From Alphaproteobacteria bacterium UBA6187 (GTDB lineage Bacteria > Pseudomonadota > Alphaproteobacteria > Rickettsiales > UBA6187), in the NCBI GenBank assembly GCA_002422795.1, contig DITJ01000008.1, forward strand, positions 32,522-88,396: a stretch of 55,875 bases of DNA, read 5' to 3'. Shown piece after piece: positions 1-8,141 of this stretch. Position numbers and translations under genes: made by a program. Positions within the stretch are counted from its first letter, which is position 1, and every line of letters begins with the position of its first letter. The notes under the pieces are model-generated. The model was not told where the DNA came from. It ran no database searches and was given only the letters and a program-made list of their open reading frames with translations.

Positions 1-18
1 CCAATGTTTTATTAATAT

Positions 19-100
19 CTGGAATCCAGTTTCTTATAAATCAAAACTTCTTAATTTACTTAATTTATAATTGCTGGATTCCAGAAGCAAGTTAGGATAA
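19..100. repeat. Inverted repeat of unknown family at window edge
   Basis: Two copies of an eleven-base near-palindrome (CTGGAATCCAG near 19 and CTGGATTCCAG near 74) flank an AT-rich stretch. A related partial copy (CTTCTGGAATGAC) lies near 150. It sits downstream of bamB, so it could act as an mRNA 3' end. It may be one end of a larger dispersed repeat cut by the window edge. Confidence 0.4.
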
Positions 101-180
101 CTCATGAAAATGGGTGAATGAGCCTGTTTCATGACTAGCCCCACTAGCTTCTGGAATGACAAATGCACCATTTCAAAAAG

Positions 181-1764
181 CTACTTCACATCAGCATCTT
201 TCTTTCCAAACAACCACTTCACACCGCTAACCATTTTACCGGTAGCATTAGAAGTTCCGGTTGCCATTTTCTGGAAAGTTGTTTTTATCTTAGCCGCGCC
301 TGAAGATGCCGGGGAAACTTCATGTAATTCAATTGGCTCAATTACATCTGCTTTTTCTTCACTCTTTTTAGGCTCCTCAGTTTTAACCTCAGCCTTTACA
401 TGATGTTCTTTTCCATCACTTAGCTGTATCAATTCTGCATCATCACTATAAAGATAAAGGTTTCCATAAGCGACAACAGGGTAAATATATATATCTTTTG
501 GAACTTTCCGTTCATACTTAATTTCTCCATTCATAGGAGAAACCGCAACCAACTTAGCATTAGAACTAACCAGCCATAGATAATCCCCGGCAAGTACAGG
601 ACCACTCCATTTAATCGGGTTGTTTTTTGAATTATCTTTTTTATAGCTTTGCAGTTGTTTTATCCATTTAATGCCGCCGCTTTGTGCATGAAGGCATATA
701 AGCTCGTTCTTATTGCTGACAACATAAAGAAAATCCCCGGAAACCCAAGGGGTTTGCCTACCGGAAATCTGCTGCTCCCACAGCCGCTTTCCGGTTTTTA
801 TATCAGATGCCGCAAGTACTCCATCATTACTGACTACAAATACCTTACCCATGCTGATTGCAGGCGAAGCGTCAATATCAGAAAGTGTATTGGCGGAGCT
901 TATTGAACGCCGCGCAAGCACATCACTCCATATTTCGGAGCCGTCGCTTCTTTTTAGCGTATACATTTCGCCTGAAGAATAAGGCACAATAACACTATTT
1001 TCATAAACAGCCGGTGATGCCGAGCCATACATGCTTATTTCCTCGGTTCCGCCTGTATGCGTCCATAATATACCGCCATCTTTGGCATCAAGCGCATAAA
1101 GCCTGTTATCCACCGTGTTTACAAAGATTACATTATCTTTTGCATCTGGCGCAGAGCGTGCAATACTATTGATAATTTTAGTCCAGATAATCTTCCCTGT
1201 TTTTGCATCAAGGGCGATTACTTCATTATATCCGGTAGTGGCATAAATACGCCCATCATAATATGTAATTCCGGCAGCGCTGGAGAATTTTTCTTTCTTA
1301 TCCCCGAATTTAAGCTTGGTTTTCCACAGGCGTTTTTTGATATTAAAGGCATCGAATGCCGAAACATTGCTGTCAGCACTTATGGTAAACACCATTTTAT
1401 CCGCCACTATCGGCGATGCATTAAGGTGCTGCCCATCGCTTGCGCCTTTGCCTGTAGAAATTTTCTTCATATCAGGCAGAATGCTCGAAAGCTGCAGGTT
1501 TTCAGGTGCTGTATAACCATGCCCATCACTTTTATACCAGCTTCCATTCTCAGTTTGCGGTGGAATTGAAATTTTAAGTTCAGATAAGGCGCTATCAGGG
1601 TTTATGCTGTTTTCCAGATTTAAAACAGAAATGCGCGTACCTTTTATGCCGCTATCCTTTTTAGCATCCCCCCACCAATCAGGCAAGCTGCTGCAAGCAC
1701 CAAGAAGTACGGATATAAGGATAACCGGAATAACGGAAGGGTTGAAAATTTGTTTTACTGACAT
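181..1764 (-). CDS. bamB: Outer-membrane assembly lipoprotein BamB (PQQ-type beta-propeller)
   Basis: BamB is the beta-propeller lipoprotein of the BAM complex, which inserts beta-barrel proteins into the outer membrane from the periplasmic side. The chosen start gives 527 residues with a lipoprotein signal (hydrophobic VIPVILISVLLG followed by the lipobox Cys in LGACSS). Repeated PQQ-like blades follow, with motifs such as ALDAKTGKIIW, ALDAKDGGILW and SDIKTGKRLWEQ. It is longer than E. coli BamB (about 390) because of an extended N-terminal linker and a charged C-terminal tail (about residues 455-527). The reading frame is open for 55 codons further upstream, but that part is translated from a palindromic element; an AAGGA ribosome-binding site lies 9 bases before the chosen ATG. 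It follows a YfgM-like TPR gene on the same strand, the usual alphaproteobacterial arrangement. Confidence 0.88.
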   Translation of the reverse strand: MSVKQIFNPSVIPVILISVLLGACSSLPDWWGDAKKDSGIKGTRISVLNLENSINPDSALSELKISIPPQTENGSWYKSDGHGYTAPENLQLSSILPDMKKISTGKGASDGQHLNASPIVADKMVFTISADSNVSAFDAFNIKKRLWKTKLKFGDKKEKFSSAAGITYYDGRIYATTGYNEVIALDAKTGKIIWTKIINSIARSAPDAKDNVIFVNTVDNRLYALDAKDGGILWTHTGGTEEISMYGSASPAVYENSVIVPYSSGEMYTLKRSDGSEIWSDVLARRSISSANTLSDIDASPAISMGKVFVVSNDGVLAASDIKTGKRLWEQQISGRQTPWVSGDFLYVVSNKNELICLHAQSGGIKWIKQLQSYKKDNSKNNPIKWSGPVLAGDYLWLVSSNAKLVAVSPMNGEIKYERKVPKDIYIYPVVAYGNLYLYSDDAELIQLSDGKEHHVKAEVKTEEPKKSEEKADVIEPIELHEVSPASSGAAKIKTTFQKMATGTSNATGKMVSGVKWLFGKKDADVK

Positions 1765-1779
1765 TCCAGATTCTTCCTT

Positions 1780-1904
1780 ATAACAAGTTGCATTCACAGA
1801 ACGAGTAGGAGTGCGAGGCTTAGAGGGCGCAAGCGTAGTCTTACTACGTGCGCACCGATAATGCCGAAGTATGACACCCTCGTTCAAAGAATGCGACTTG
1901 TTAT
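1780..1904. repeat. Long palindromic element between the TPR gene and bamB
   Basis: Sixteen-base arms (1780-1795 and 1889-1904) match at 15 positions as inverted repeats, and a second nested pair (GAACGAG/CTCGTTC) continues the pairing, so the 125-base unit can fold into a long hairpin. One arm reaches the stop codon of the upstream TPR gene and the other ends just before the bamB ribosome-binding site. The unit is open in the bamB frame. A similar element with the shared core TGCGCACCG is at 6840-6960. It recalls Rickettsia palindromic elements in size and placement, but I cannot show homology. Confidence 0.7.
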
Positions 1905-2599
1905 TAACCGTTTTTATTTTCAGTGGCATTTTCTATTCCTGAATCATTCATATTGGCAATTGCATCAATCATTTCCCTGGCGCGGTTTTTTATATTAGCT
2001 GGAGCCTCAGGGTTTTCCACAAGTTTGCTGAAAATATCTTTTGCTTTTGTATAATTATTGTTATCAATTTCTTTAAAAGCCTCAATTTCCATTGATGAAT
2101 ATTTAAAAACATTATTACCTTTACTATTTTCCTCTAGATATTTTTTAGCATCTGCATCGTTATATTCCTTATTGCCTACAGCAAGATTGCTGCTTACCGA
2201 TATATATAGAAGCTTGGCAACGTCCTTTAATTCCTTTGGCCCACCGGATTCTTCAATTACTTTTTTATAAACAGCCAGCGCTTCAGGGTTTTTTGAATCT
2301 TTCAAAAGCAGTGCAGCTTTCCTAAGGCCCGCAATAGCCTTATAAGTGCCATTGCCGTTTTCCATTAATCCATCATATTTCTTAATAGCATCTTCGTCCT
2401 GTGCAGTATCAGCCTCATAAAGGGCATCGCTATAAGACTCGTAGCGGGAATTCATGTATTTATTTCCTGCAACCCCGAAGCCTGTCAATATAATGGCTGC
2501 AAGTGCCGCACCGATAATATAATTACCGTATTTTTCCCATAATAATGAATATTTTTCCCTGAAAAGGTCGTCTTTTATTTCATCGAGTAAATCTGGCAT
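1904..2599 (-). CDS. YfgM-like membrane-anchored TPR protein
   Basis: The protein has 231 residues: a short cytoplasmic N-terminus (MPDLLDEIKDDLFREKYSLL), one membrane anchor at about residues 27-46, and a periplasmic helical region with tetratricopeptide-like repeats. This is the architecture of YfgM and its alphaproteobacterial relatives, which work with SecYEG and PpiD in handling newly exported proteins and are often encoded beside bamB, as here. A GGAG ribosome-binding site precedes the ATG. Its stop codon lies at the edge of a palindromic element. PpiD, a known YfgM partner in E. coli, is encoded near 32 kb. Assignment to the YfgM/TPR_21 family is by architecture and neighbourhood; individual TPR units are degenerate. 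Confidence 0.75.
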   Translation of the reverse strand: MPDLLDEIKDDLFREKYSLLWEKYGNYIIGAALAAIILTGFGVAGNKYMNSRYESYSDALYEADTAQDEDAIKKYDGLMENGNGTYKAIAGLRKAALLLKDSKNPEALAVYKKVIEESGGPKELKDVAKLLYISVSSNLAVGNKEYNDADAKKYLEENSKGNNVFKYSSMEIEAFKEIDNNNYTKAKDIFSKLVENPEAPANIKNRAREMIDAIANMNDSGIENATENKNG

Positions 2600-2612
2600 G
2601 GCTACTCCGTAT

Positions 2613-2757
2613 GTGTTGGGTGATGGTTGCTAGGTTTTAGGTTCCAGGTTCCAGGTGGCAATTAAAGAGAATCAATATTCATAAAACTAATCCTCAACAC
2701 TTAATATACCAAGAACTTAAAACCTAGCACCCATCACCTAACACCCGGCACCTGATT
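2613..2757. repeat. Heptamer-repeat hairpin 1
   Basis: The left arm is seven consecutive heptamers starting at 2613 (GTGTTGG, GTGATGG, TTGCTAG, GTTTTAG, GTTCCAG twice, GTGGCAA). The right arm from 2709 is seven heptamers of complementary type (CCAAGAA, CTTAAAA, CCTAGCA, CCCATCA, CCTAACA, CCCGGCA, CCTGATT). The arms pair imperfectly across about 47 bases of unrelated sequence. It is one of a set of such elements in the window. Confidence 0.85.
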
Positions 2758-2823
2758 TGTAAAGAATTACCTGCCTTAAATACACGTAATTATAAAATAA
2801 CAGCACTTGTTTGCATTTTTTCA

Positions 2824-2850
2824 TTGACATGTTATGGGATTTTAGCATAT
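2824..2850 (+). promoter_or_regulatory. Putative sigma-70 promoter for rplM-rpsI
   Basis: A consensus TTGACA lies at 2824-2829, followed 18 bases later by the weak -10-like TATTTA, about 120 bases upstream of the rplM start. The hairpin at 2861-2949 would fall in the leader of this transcript, where ribosomal protein operons are often controlled. The match is by eye only. Confidence 0.4.
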
Positions 2851-2860
2851 TTATGCGCGT

Positions 2861-2949
2861 CTAGTCAGTGGCCTGTGGTCAATGATTTTGTGGTTTTGGT
2901 TAATTTTATAGTTAACTTCAAGCCACTAGCTGGTAGCAACCGGCCACTA
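2861..2949. repeat. Heptamer-repeat hairpin 2 (rplM leader)
   Basis: The left arm reads CTAGTCA, GTGGCCT, GTGGTCA from 2861. The right arm reads GCCACTA, GCTGGTA, GCAACCG, GCCACTA from 2922. The arms are complementary (TAGTGGC against GCCACTA) and share the seven-base phase of the other elements. It ends 16 bases before the rplM ATG, so it belongs to the probable 5' leader of the L13-S9 mRNA. Confidence 0.7.
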
Positions 2950-2965
2950 ATTTACGGGGAATTTA

Positions 2966-3439
2966 ATGAAAACTTACAGTGCAAAATCTTCTGAAATAGA
3001 AAGGAAGTGGTACATAATAGATGCAGAAGGGCTTGTTTTAGGTCGTCTTGCTGTTGAAATATCAAAAATATTACGTGGTAAACATAAGCCTTTATATACT
3101 CCGCATGTAGATTGCGGCGATAATATTATCGTTATAAATGCTGAGAAAATACACCTTACTGGAAAAAAGCGTGAAAATGGCGTTTTCTTCTGGCATACAG
3201 GCTTTTCTGGCGGTATTAAAGAGCGTACATTCGGTAAACGTCTGGATAGCAAATTCCCAGGCCGTGTTATTGAAAAAGCTGTTGAGCGTATGATAAACCG
3301 TAAACGCGGCGCACTTGCAGCTGATATACTTGGTAAATTGCATGTTTATGGTGGCCCTAGTCATCCGCATGAAGGCCAGAAGCCAGAAGTGCTTAATTTC
3401 GGTGAAGCAAACAGGAAAAATAAGAAGGATGCAAACTAA
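2966..3439 (+). CDS. rplM: 50S ribosomal protein uL13
   Basis: Large-subunit ribosomal protein L13, an early assembly protein of the 50S subunit. The 157-residue product has the family signature throughout: WYIIDAEGLVLGRLA, RGKHKPLYTPHVDCGD, GKKRENGVFFWHTGFSGG and VYGGPSHPHEGQKPE near the C-terminus. A GGGGAA ribosome-binding site lies 7 bases before the ATG. The stop overlaps the rpsI start (TAATG), so the two are translationally coupled in the conserved rplM-rpsI operon. The C-terminus is slightly longer than the E. coli protein (142), as is usual in alphaproteobacteria. Confidence 0.97.
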   Translation: MKTYSAKSSEIERKWYIIDAEGLVLGRLAVEISKILRGKHKPLYTPHVDCGDNIIVINAEKIHLTGKKRENGVFFWHTGFSGGIKERTFGKRLDSKFPGRVIEKAVERMINRKRGALAADILGKLHVYGGPSHPHEGQKPEVLNFGEANRKNKKDAN

Positions 3440-3870
3440 TGACAACAGAAGCCGTAGAAAAAACACCACAAATTGATTCACTTGGTCGTTCTTATGGAAC
3501 TGGCAGAAGGAAAAATTCATCTGCACGTGTTTGGATTAAACCAGGAAAAGGCGCTTTAAATATAAATGGCAAAGATGCAAAAGCATATTTTGGCCGCCCG
3601 GTTTTACGTATGATTATAAACCAGGTTTTTGAAGTTACTAACTCAGAAGGCCAGTTTGATGTATTCTGCACTGTAAAAGGTGGTGGACTTTCAGGTCAGG
3701 CTGGAGCAATCAGGCATGGCATCGCTAGGGCTCTTGATGGCTTCAACCCGGTAACTTACCACGGTGCATTACGCGCTGCTGGTTTCTTAACTCGTGACAG
3801 CCGTGCTGTTGAGCGTAAAAAGCCAGGCCGCAAGAAAGCGAGAAAGAGCTTCCAGTTCTCAAAGCGTTAA
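3439..3870 (+). CDS. rpsI: 30S ribosomal protein uS9
   Basis: Small-subunit ribosomal protein S9; its basic C-terminal tail reaches the P-site tRNA. The 143-residue protein has a short N-terminal extension, then YGTGRRKNSSARVWIKPG, GGGLSGQAGAIRHGIARAL and the terminal KKPGRKKARKSFQFSKR, in which the final K-R is the conserved tRNA-contacting end. It overlaps the rplM stop by one base and is followed by a strong intrinsic terminator at 3893. Confidence 0.97.
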   Translation: MTTEAVEKTPQIDSLGRSYGTGRRKNSSARVWIKPGKGALNINGKDAKAYFGRPVLRMIINQVFEVTNSEGQFDVFCTVKGGGLSGQAGAIRHGIARALDGFNPVTYHGALRAAGFLTRDSRAVERKKPGRKKARKSFQFSKR

Positions 3871-3892
3871 GATTTTTTGTTGGATTTACAAG

Positions 3893-3927
3893 AAAGGGTG
3901 CTGGTTATGCCAGCGCCCTTTTTTTAT
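3893..3927 (+). terminator. Intrinsic terminator of rplM-rpsI
   Basis: A perfect stem (AAAGGGTGCTGG, loop TTATG, CCAGCGCCCTTT) is followed by a run of T. It lies 23 bases after the rpsI stop. Confidence 0.93.
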
Positions 3928-4098
3928 TATGCAGTTCAGATTGCGTTACCAAAGTAGTACGTTCTGCTTTTCAATAATCATATGAAATCGGGGCGATGTG
4001 AGGGAAAACTGCATGATACTATTATTGATGCATCATTGCCTAAAAATTGAAAATGCTATAATATAAAATATCCTGCATAACTAATTAATAGGTATAAA

Positions 4099-5217
4099 AT
4101 GCTAATCGGCATCCCGAAAGAAATAAAAAACCATGAATACCGCGTTAGCATTTCCCCGCAAGGCGTAAGGGAATTGGTGCATCACGGTCATCAGGTTATT
4201 ATCCAGAAAGATGCAGGGCATGGGATAGGTTTTGATGATATTCAGTACCATGCGGCAGGAGCATTGATAGTAAATAGCGCCGCAGAAGTTTATGACCGCG
4301 CTGAAATGATTGTAAAAGTGAAAGAGCCGCAAATTGCAGAATGTGCAATGATAAAAGAAGGGCAGATAATTTTCAGTTACCTGCATCTTGCTGCAGAGCC
4401 TAAAATGGCACAGCTTCTTATAGATGCAAATTGTATAGCGATTGCTTATGAAACTGTAACTGCAGAAGATGGTTCATTGCCGCTTCTTGCCCCTATGAGC
4501 GAGGTTGCGGGGCGTATGGCTGTACAGGCTGGAGCGCATTGTTTAGAGAAAGCATCTGGTGGCAGGGGGGTGCTACTTGGCGGCGCGCCCGGTGTCGTGG
4601 CGGGTAATGTGGTTATAATAGGCGGTGGGGTTGTGGGTGCTAATGCAGCTATGATAGCGGCAGGAATGGGCGCTAATGTTACTATTCTTGATAAGTCATT
4701 AAAACGTATCCGTCAGCTTGATGATAAATTTGGTTTTACTACACATAATATATATGCAACCGTTGATGCTATTGAAGAATATGTAAGCAAGGCCGATCTT
4801 GTTATAGGTGCGGTACTTATTCCAGGAGCCGCCGCACCGAAAGTTATAACAGAAGATTTGGTAAAATCCATGCTGCGCGGCTCGGTAATTGTTGATGTGG
4901 CGATAGACCAGGGCGGCTGCGTAGAGACCAGCAGGCCAACAACCCATGCCGAACCTACTTATATAGAGCATGGTATAGTGCATTATTGCGTTACAAATAT
5001 TCCAAGCGCAGTTGCCAGAACTTCCTCGAAAGCCCTTGAAAACTCTACCCTGCCATACATACTGGCACTCGCCAATAAAGGCTACCGCACGGCATTTAGG
5101 GATGATATACATTTCCGTAACGGTCTAAACTTATACCGTGGCAGGGTTACGCACGAAGCAGTGGCCAACAACCTGAGCCATTCATTTGTTCCGGCCGCTA
5201 CGTTTTTTGGCGGATAG
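4099..5217 (+). CDS. ald: Alanine dehydrogenase
   Basis: NAD-dependent alanine dehydrogenase interconverts L-alanine and pyruvate plus ammonia. The 372-residue protein has the family length. The N-terminal MLIGIPKEIKNHEYRV is diagnostic. Lys75 (IVKVKEPQ) and His96 (FSYLHLA) fall at the positions of the known substrate-binding lysine and catalytic histidine of characterised enzymes. The dinucleotide-binding loop is IIGGGVVGANAAMIA, and VVDVAIDQGGCVETSRPTTH and NIPSAVARTSSKAL complete the signature. It appears monocistronic, about 230 bases after rpsI. It would allow alanine to be used as a carbon and nitrogen source or pyruvate to be aminated. No regulator lies beside it. Confidence 0.95.
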   Translation: MLIGIPKEIKNHEYRVSISPQGVRELVHHGHQVIIQKDAGHGIGFDDIQYHAAGALIVNSAAEVYDRAEMIVKVKEPQIAECAMIKEGQIIFSYLHLAAEPKMAQLLIDANCIAIAYETVTAEDGSLPLLAPMSEVAGRMAVQAGAHCLEKASGGRGVLLGGAPGVVAGNVVIIGGGVVGANAAMIAAGMGANVTILDKSLKRIRQLDDKFGFTTHNIYATVDAIEEYVSKADLVIGAVLIPGAAAPKVITEDLVKSMLRGSVIVDVAIDQGGCVETSRPTTHAEPTYIEHGIVHYCVTNIPSAVARTSSKALENSTLPYILALANKGYRTAFRDDIHFRNGLNLYRGRVTHEAVANNLSHSFVPAATFFGG

Positions 5218-5382
5218 GAATATGATACATATCTTCATACCAATTCCATATCTTTAACAAAGGTTGTCGTGCATCTGTCTTTCATAATTAGCGAGACTTT
5301 GGTATGTGGCACGTTTCCCAGTGAAGGAACATTGGTTTCTGGTAAAAATATTTTCCTCATCAGGCAATGCGTGCCCCTCATA
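5218..5382. other. Non-coding interval after ald
   Basis: I see no gene in this first part of the 436-base gap between ald and the DUF167 gene. The rest of the gap holds two repeats and a probable terminator, listed separately. Confidence 0.5.
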
Positions 5383-5446
5383 CTTGCACTAGAGAGAACA
5401 GTACCTATGTACTGTTCTTTCTAGTGCAAGAGGGTAGGGTGAGGGT
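5383..5446. repeat. Palindromic repeat, ACAGTACCTATGTACTGT type, copy 1
   Basis: CTTGCACTAG (5383) and CTAGTGCAAG (ending 5430) are inverted arms around ACAGTACCTATGTACTGT. The tail AGGGTAGGGTGAGGG follows. A related block lies at 14640-14693 with the same tail, inside a longer palindromic composite. Confidence 0.75.
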
Positions 5447-5449
5447 GTG

Positions 5450-5555
5450 TATAGTATTTCCCATTTTCAATAATGATGCGTCGATTATCGTCTCATGTAG
5501 CTCACCTACACATCGACTCGATTTCCTATCATTATTGAAAAGCGAAAACACTATA
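5450..5555. repeat. Palindromic repeat, TTTTCAATAATGA type, copy 1
   Basis: Arms TTTTCAATAATGA and TCATTATTGAAAA enclose ATGCGTCGAT and ATCGACTCGAT, so the unit can form a long hairpin with the loop GTAGCTCACCTAC. A copy of about 90 bases with only a few differences is at 39239-39355 after gyrB. The strong conservation suggests recent spread of a non-coding mobile repeat. Confidence 0.85.
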
Positions 5556-5603
5556 AATACCTTTCCAAATCAAATATTCATCACAAATACCACCGCGGAG
5601 GTC

Positions 5604-5642
5604 AAGCCCTGCCAGTCCCTCGCTAAAGGCGGGGGGCTTTTT
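5604..5642 (+). terminator. Probable intrinsic terminator downstream of ald
   Basis: AAGCCC-TGCC pairs with GGC-GGGGGGCTT and is followed by TTT. It lies between convergent genes (ald and the DUF167 gene). It is far from the ald stop, with two repeats in between. Confidence 0.5.
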
Positions 5643-5653
5643 ATAATGACAAC

Positions 5654-5974
5654 CTATTCAGAACTTAGGTTATAATATATTTCCAGTTTGCTTAATAATT
5701 GAGCGGTATTAGTTACTGCAATCCGTTTCTTCTGGGAAGTTTGCCCTGAAATTATTTCAATATCTGAAGTGGAAATATCCCAATGCTTGGCAAGTAATTT
5801 TATCACGGCTTTATTAGCCTTTCCTTCATTTGGCAAGGTAGTAACTTTTAATTTTAGCATTTGCTGGCGGCCATCATTTATTAACCCGCATATATCGTTT
5901 TTAGAAGAATTTGGGATAATCTTCAGGTGAATTTTTATTATATTATTATCGGGCTGGTAGTAGGGTAAAATCAT
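5654..5974 (-). CDS. DUF167 (YggU-family) protein
   Basis: A 106-residue protein of the DUF167/YggU family, a small alpha-beta fold of unknown biochemical function. Recognisable features are IHLKIIPNSSKNDICGL, LKLKVTTLPNEGKANKAVIKLLAKHW and the C-terminal IISGQTSQKKRIAV, which match the family core (KVxPxAxKN, PxxGxANxAxxxxLA, GxxSRxKxxxI). In many proteobacteria it sits beside yggT, which is absent here. The stop is close to the plus-strand terminator at 5604-5642, so transcription converges on this region. Confidence 0.85.
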   Translation of the reverse strand: MILPYYQPDNNIIKIHLKIIPNSSKNDICGLINDGRQQMLKLKVTTLPNEGKANKAVIKLLAKHWDISTSDIEIISGQTSQKKRIAVTNTAQLLSKLEIYYNLSSE

Positions 5975-6132
5975 TCTATAGGGCCACCTTGTGGTTGTGT
6001 ATACAAAATATAGTATACTTATAAAAAATATTGTGATAAGATTAGCATAATTAATTAGTATATGTTATATTAATTAAACTTCGGAGCGGATAATTAATAA
6101 GTTGAAAAGTAAACCCGTAAAGTAGGATTAGC

Positions 6133-6813
6133 ATGATTTCAAGATTTATTTCAAGAACATCGACTCTATTCATTACCCTATTCGCACTTTCTATCAGTAA
6201 CTCTTATGCGTATGATGCGCAACTTGCTGAATCTAGTAAATGCAGCCGTTATTTTTCAATGTATGAAGATCTATTCCATATGCCAAGTAACTTACTAAGG
6301 GCAGTTTCGGTAACAGAATCGGGAAGGTATGTTAAAAGTGCAGGCAGGCCGCTTTCATGGCCTTGGACTATTAACGCAGCAGGAAAGGGCTATTATTTCG
6401 CTAATAAACGCGAAGCCATCCGCGCTGTAAATGATTTTCGTGCCAAGGGCGTGAAAAGCATTGATGTTGGCTGTATGCAGATAAATTTAATGTATCACCC
6501 GGAAGCATTCAGGAACCTTGAGCAGGCATTCGAGCCCAAATATAATATAGGGTATGCCGCAAAGTTCCTAAGGGATAAGTATACACAGGCGCGTAACTGG
6601 AGGGATGCTGTAGGCCTATACCACAACGGCAATCCTGAGATTAATAAAGATTATATTAAGATTGTGTATAATAACTGGCGTATAGAGGATAAATCTGTAC
6701 AGGTTGCATTCCTTGATAAGCCATCCATTAGCATTTCAAATGCACCTAGAACTTCTAGCGATGCAGATGTAAGCGAAATTACCAAAAATGTACTTTCTAC
6801 ATTTGCAAGGTAA
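6133..6813 (+). CDS. Secreted lytic transglycosylase-like protein (SLT domain)
   Basis: A 226-residue exported protein with a cleavable signal peptide (about residues 1-26, cleavage near SNSYA-YDA). An SLT/lysozyme-like fold follows. Glu62 in SVTESGRY is the expected catalytic acid, and SIDVGCMQINLMYHPEAF plus PKYNIGYAAKFLRDKY are the family's substrate-groove motifs. Such enzymes cleave the glycan strands of peptidoglycan to 1,6-anhydro-muropeptides, for wall turnover or to open the wall for secretion systems. The segment WPWTINAAGKGYYF resembles VirB1-like specialised transglycosylases, but no type IV secretion genes lie nearby. It appears monocistronic; a palindromic element follows the stop. 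Confidence 0.85.
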   Translation: MISRFISRTSTLFITLFALSISNSYAYDAQLAESSKCSRYFSMYEDLFHMPSNLLRAVSVTESGRYVKSAGRPLSWPWTINAAGKGYYFANKREAIRAVNDFRAKGVKSIDVGCMQINLMYHPEAFRNLEQAFEPKYNIGYAAKFLRDKYTQARNWRDAVGLYHNGNPEINKDYIKIVYNNWRIEDKSVQVAFLDKPSISISNAPRTSSDADVSEITKNVLSTFAR

Positions 6814-6839
6814 TGTGATATAGGAAATTCTTATATACT

Positions 6840-6960
6840 AATACCGCCTCCTTATCTAATCACCCGGTGCTGCGGTCGCAGTGTGCTAACGTATGTTTAA
6901 TACGCTCTGCGCACCGCAGCCGAAACTCCTAGCGGATCGATTGATAAGGACGCGGTATAA
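6840..6960. repeat. Long palindromic element, second copy of the 1780-1904 type
   Basis: The outer arms AATACCGCCTCCTTATC and GATAAGGACGCGGTATA are near-perfect inverted repeats, with an inner pair around GTGCTGCGG and CCGCAGC. The centre (CTAACGTATGTTTAATACGC then TGCGCACCG) resembles the centre of the element at 1780-1904. It fills the gap between the transglycosylase gene and the next small ORF. Confidence 0.65.
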
Positions 6961-7037
6961 ATTCTAAGTTCTGCCCGGATTACATATAGAAACCTTATTA
7001 TAAAACGAATATTCTCTATATTTTATATGGAGTTGCT

Positions 7038-7223
7038 ATGAAGGAAAAATTTCCTAAGTCAGAGAAAGATAGAATCCTAACGGCGCAAAAGCGCTATTAT
7101 TCCAATCAAAGTGATAGTACGAAAGAAATCCGTTTAAGCCGTAAAGATACGGAAGTTAAGCCGGGAACCGATAAGCTGAAAGACCAGCCTTCTACTAAAT
7201 GGCGTGGGGATGACAGTGCTTAA
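7038..7223 (+). CDS. Small basic hypothetical protein, 61 aa
   Basis: I do not recognise this protein. It is 61 residues, highly charged and basic (many Lys, Arg, Ser, Asp), without hydrophobic segments, so it is probably cytosolic and largely disordered. A GGAG ribosome-binding site lies 6 bases before the ATG (ATGGAGTTGCTATG), the main support for its being real. It is isolated between a palindromic element and an IS3 remnant. Confidence 0.5.
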   Translation: MKEKFPKSEKDRILTAQKRYYSNQSDSTKEIRLSRKDTEVKPGTDKLKDQPSTKWRGDDSA

Positions 7224-7237
7224 GTGGCTACACTAAA

Positions 7238-7548
7238 CCGGACAGATTACAACATAGTAATATGAAAGGAGGGGCCCAATTTCAGAGAAACAAAGCACCA
7301 ATAAGAAAGAGAAGCCATACCCATCAGAATTTAAAGAATCGGCGGTAAAATTAGCTACTGATTCTAAAAATCCAATTGCGCAAACTGCCAGAGAACTAGG
7401 AGTTAACGTGCACACGCTCTATAGTTGGACCCTCAAAATATTCAATCCCAGAGCCAATCATGAGAAAAGATGAGCATCATTTTGATGAAATCAAACGTAT
7501 AACCCAGTTGTTCGGGCAATGCAGGCATACTAAGATAGAAAAATGTTA
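7238..7548 (+). pseudogene. IS3-family transposase OrfA remnant, frameshifted
   Basis: The plus strand encodes YPSEFKESAVKLATDS, then IAQTARELGVNVHTLYSW, the helix-turn-helix of IS3-family OrfA. This frame ends at 7471-7473, but an overlapping frame from 7460 continues the family sequence (MRKDEHHFDEIKRITQL) before homology is lost near 7510. The fragment begins after CACTAAACCGGACAG, which resembles an IS3 end. No OrfB and no right end are visible. It is therefore a dead 5' fragment with a frameshift, evidence of repeated IS entry into this island. Confidence 0.8.
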
Positions 7549-7798
7549 AAATAATACTGTCTTGATAGTATTTGCCAATATGTTCTTAATATTGCACTCT
7601 TAAAGCCCGAACCGCTTTGAGCGATCCACTACCATACCACCAGTTTTACTGGTGATATGTGAATTTATTAAGCATGGCAACTTGACAACCCTTGCCATTT
7701 GGTGTGTTAATATTACTATTGGGGGCTGGTCCCTTACTTAGTGCTGTCGATTTTTAGTATATAGGGGCAAATTAGTTAAATTAAGCAGGGATAAAGTT
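7549..7798. other. Non-coding interval upstream of the Rab-like gene
   Basis: No gene seen. A small hairpin (CACCAG, TTTTA, CTGGTG) is near 7630. An AGGGAT ribosome-binding site precedes the Rab-like start at 7799. The rest probably mixes IS3 debris with the promoter of the Rab-like gene. Confidence 0.5.
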
Positions 7799-8141
7799 AT
7801 GGGACGGGTACATGTTTATGGAGAACCTACCGCTGGAATATCAGAGATTATTAATACATATAAGGAGTCATCTCCTCTAGTTGCTGATCCATTTTTCGAC
7901 GGACCAAGGGAACACGCCCCACGCTCTAGGAGGGCAACTTTAAATGTGCTTGACTATGGGAGTAGTTTGGATGTTGATAGTGCGCCTACTGATCCATTCG
8001 ATTTTAGAAACGCTGATGTTCACATGGTTGTATATGATTGCACAAATAATGAAAGTATTCGGAATTGTACGCTTAATGGTTGACAAAAGAGCCTAACCAC
8101 GTTATATTGTATTTATCAGACGCAATATAAGGGTTAAACTA

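Noticed and set aside
1765..1929. Fifty-five-codon N-terminal extension of BamB
   Set aside because: It is translated from a palindromic repeat, lacks a signal sequence, and the downstream ATG has a ribosome-binding site followed by a proper lipoprotein signal.
2613..2757. CRISPR array suggested by regularly spaced short repeats
   Set aside because: Units are contiguous degenerate heptamers without spacers, and they invert into complementary units; no cas genes are present.
5367..5675. 102-codon plus-strand ORF after ald
   Set aside because: It is composed of two palindromic repeats and a terminator, and part of it recurs as repeat DNA elsewhere.
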